Shown here: positions 63,952 to 64,000 of the stretch, one piece after another
How positions within the stretch are numbered: position 1 is the first letter of the stretch
How the letters are laid out: each line of letters starts with the position of its first letter
Source: an uncultured Lachnospiraceae bacterium
Lineage (GTDB): Bacteria > Bacillota > Clostridia > Lachnospirales > Lachnospiraceae
Direction: 5' to 3'
DNA length: 64,000 nt
NCBI GenBank assembly: GCA_902786205.1
Contig: CADABQ010000006.1
Location: 62,001-126,000, forward strand
The notes under the pieces: generated by a model
What the model was told of the DNA's origin: nothing
Database searches by the model: none
What the model saw: the letters and a program-made list of their open reading frames with translations, nothing else
Translations under genes and position numbers: made by a program

Positions 63952-64000
63952 TACATCGCATTTTTCCTTATTTTCTGTTATTAATCTCTTAATTTTTTTT

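Noticed and set aside
1..64000. tRNA, rRNA, CRISPR, insertion sequence or prophage
   Set aside because: No cloverleaf or T-loop signature, no regular spacer-repeat array, and no transposase, integrase or phage structural gene was recognised.

Overview
The window is AT-rich, low-GC Gram-positive DNA. Nearly every gene lies on the minus strand; only two are on the plus strand. Gene content points to an anaerobic, spore-forming member of the Clostridia, most likely Lachnospiraceae: spoIIGA-sigE beside the division cluster, a one-subunit glycyl-tRNA synthetase, a DNPR-type (meso-diaminopimelate) MurE next to dapF, large secreted type I pullulanases with starch-binding modules, and the fmt-def-priA housekeeping order. 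I cannot name the species. I saw no tRNA, rRNA, CRISPR array, insertion sequence or prophage.

Region by region, in plus coordinates and read mostly right to left: (1) 1-14390 is the division and wall cluster. Its transcription order is mraZ, rsmH, ftsL, two class B penicillin-binding proteins, mraY, murD, ftsW/spoVE, divIB, ftsZ, then spoIIGA and sigE, which is cut by the window edge. Compared with Bacillus it lacks murG, murB and ftsA, and murE sits elsewhere. A clear promoter and a five-box MraZ operator control its start, and an internal promoter lies before mraY. (2) 14857-33236 is a long housekeeping run: argS, dapF, murE, murF, priA, def, fmt, a zinc metallopeptidase, rsmB, rlmN, prpC, prkC, rsgA, rpe and ychF. 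It links wall precursor synthesis, translation start and end processing, ribosome maturation and the PASTA kinase/phosphatase pair. (3) 33506-37217 holds an exported protein related to aryl-sulfate sulfotransferases but apparently without its catalytic histidines, and a membrane glycerophosphodiesterase. (4) 37425-47461 is a starch locus of four secreted proteins: two tandem pullulanases, a CBM26-type starch-binding protein and a small exported protein. All four end in the same pair of lysine-rich beta-sandwich modules. (5) 47642-64000 holds degV, htrA, pheA, a plus-strand exported propeller-like protein, folC, glyS, a lipoprotein, recO with an overlapping yqzL-like gene, era, an insulinase-type peptidase, cspA (plus strand) and an NlpC/P60 wall hydrolase.

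The most interesting things outside ordinary genes are a set of short intergenic stretches (near 1750, 14700, 16700, 25250, 57250 and 62000). They read open and protein-like on the minus strand without a usable gene, and several carry nested palindromes. Two of them continue in frame directly from the stop codon of the gene before. They may be members of a dispersed repeat family. The shared tail modules of the starch locus and the histidine-less sulfotransferase relative also deserve a second look.
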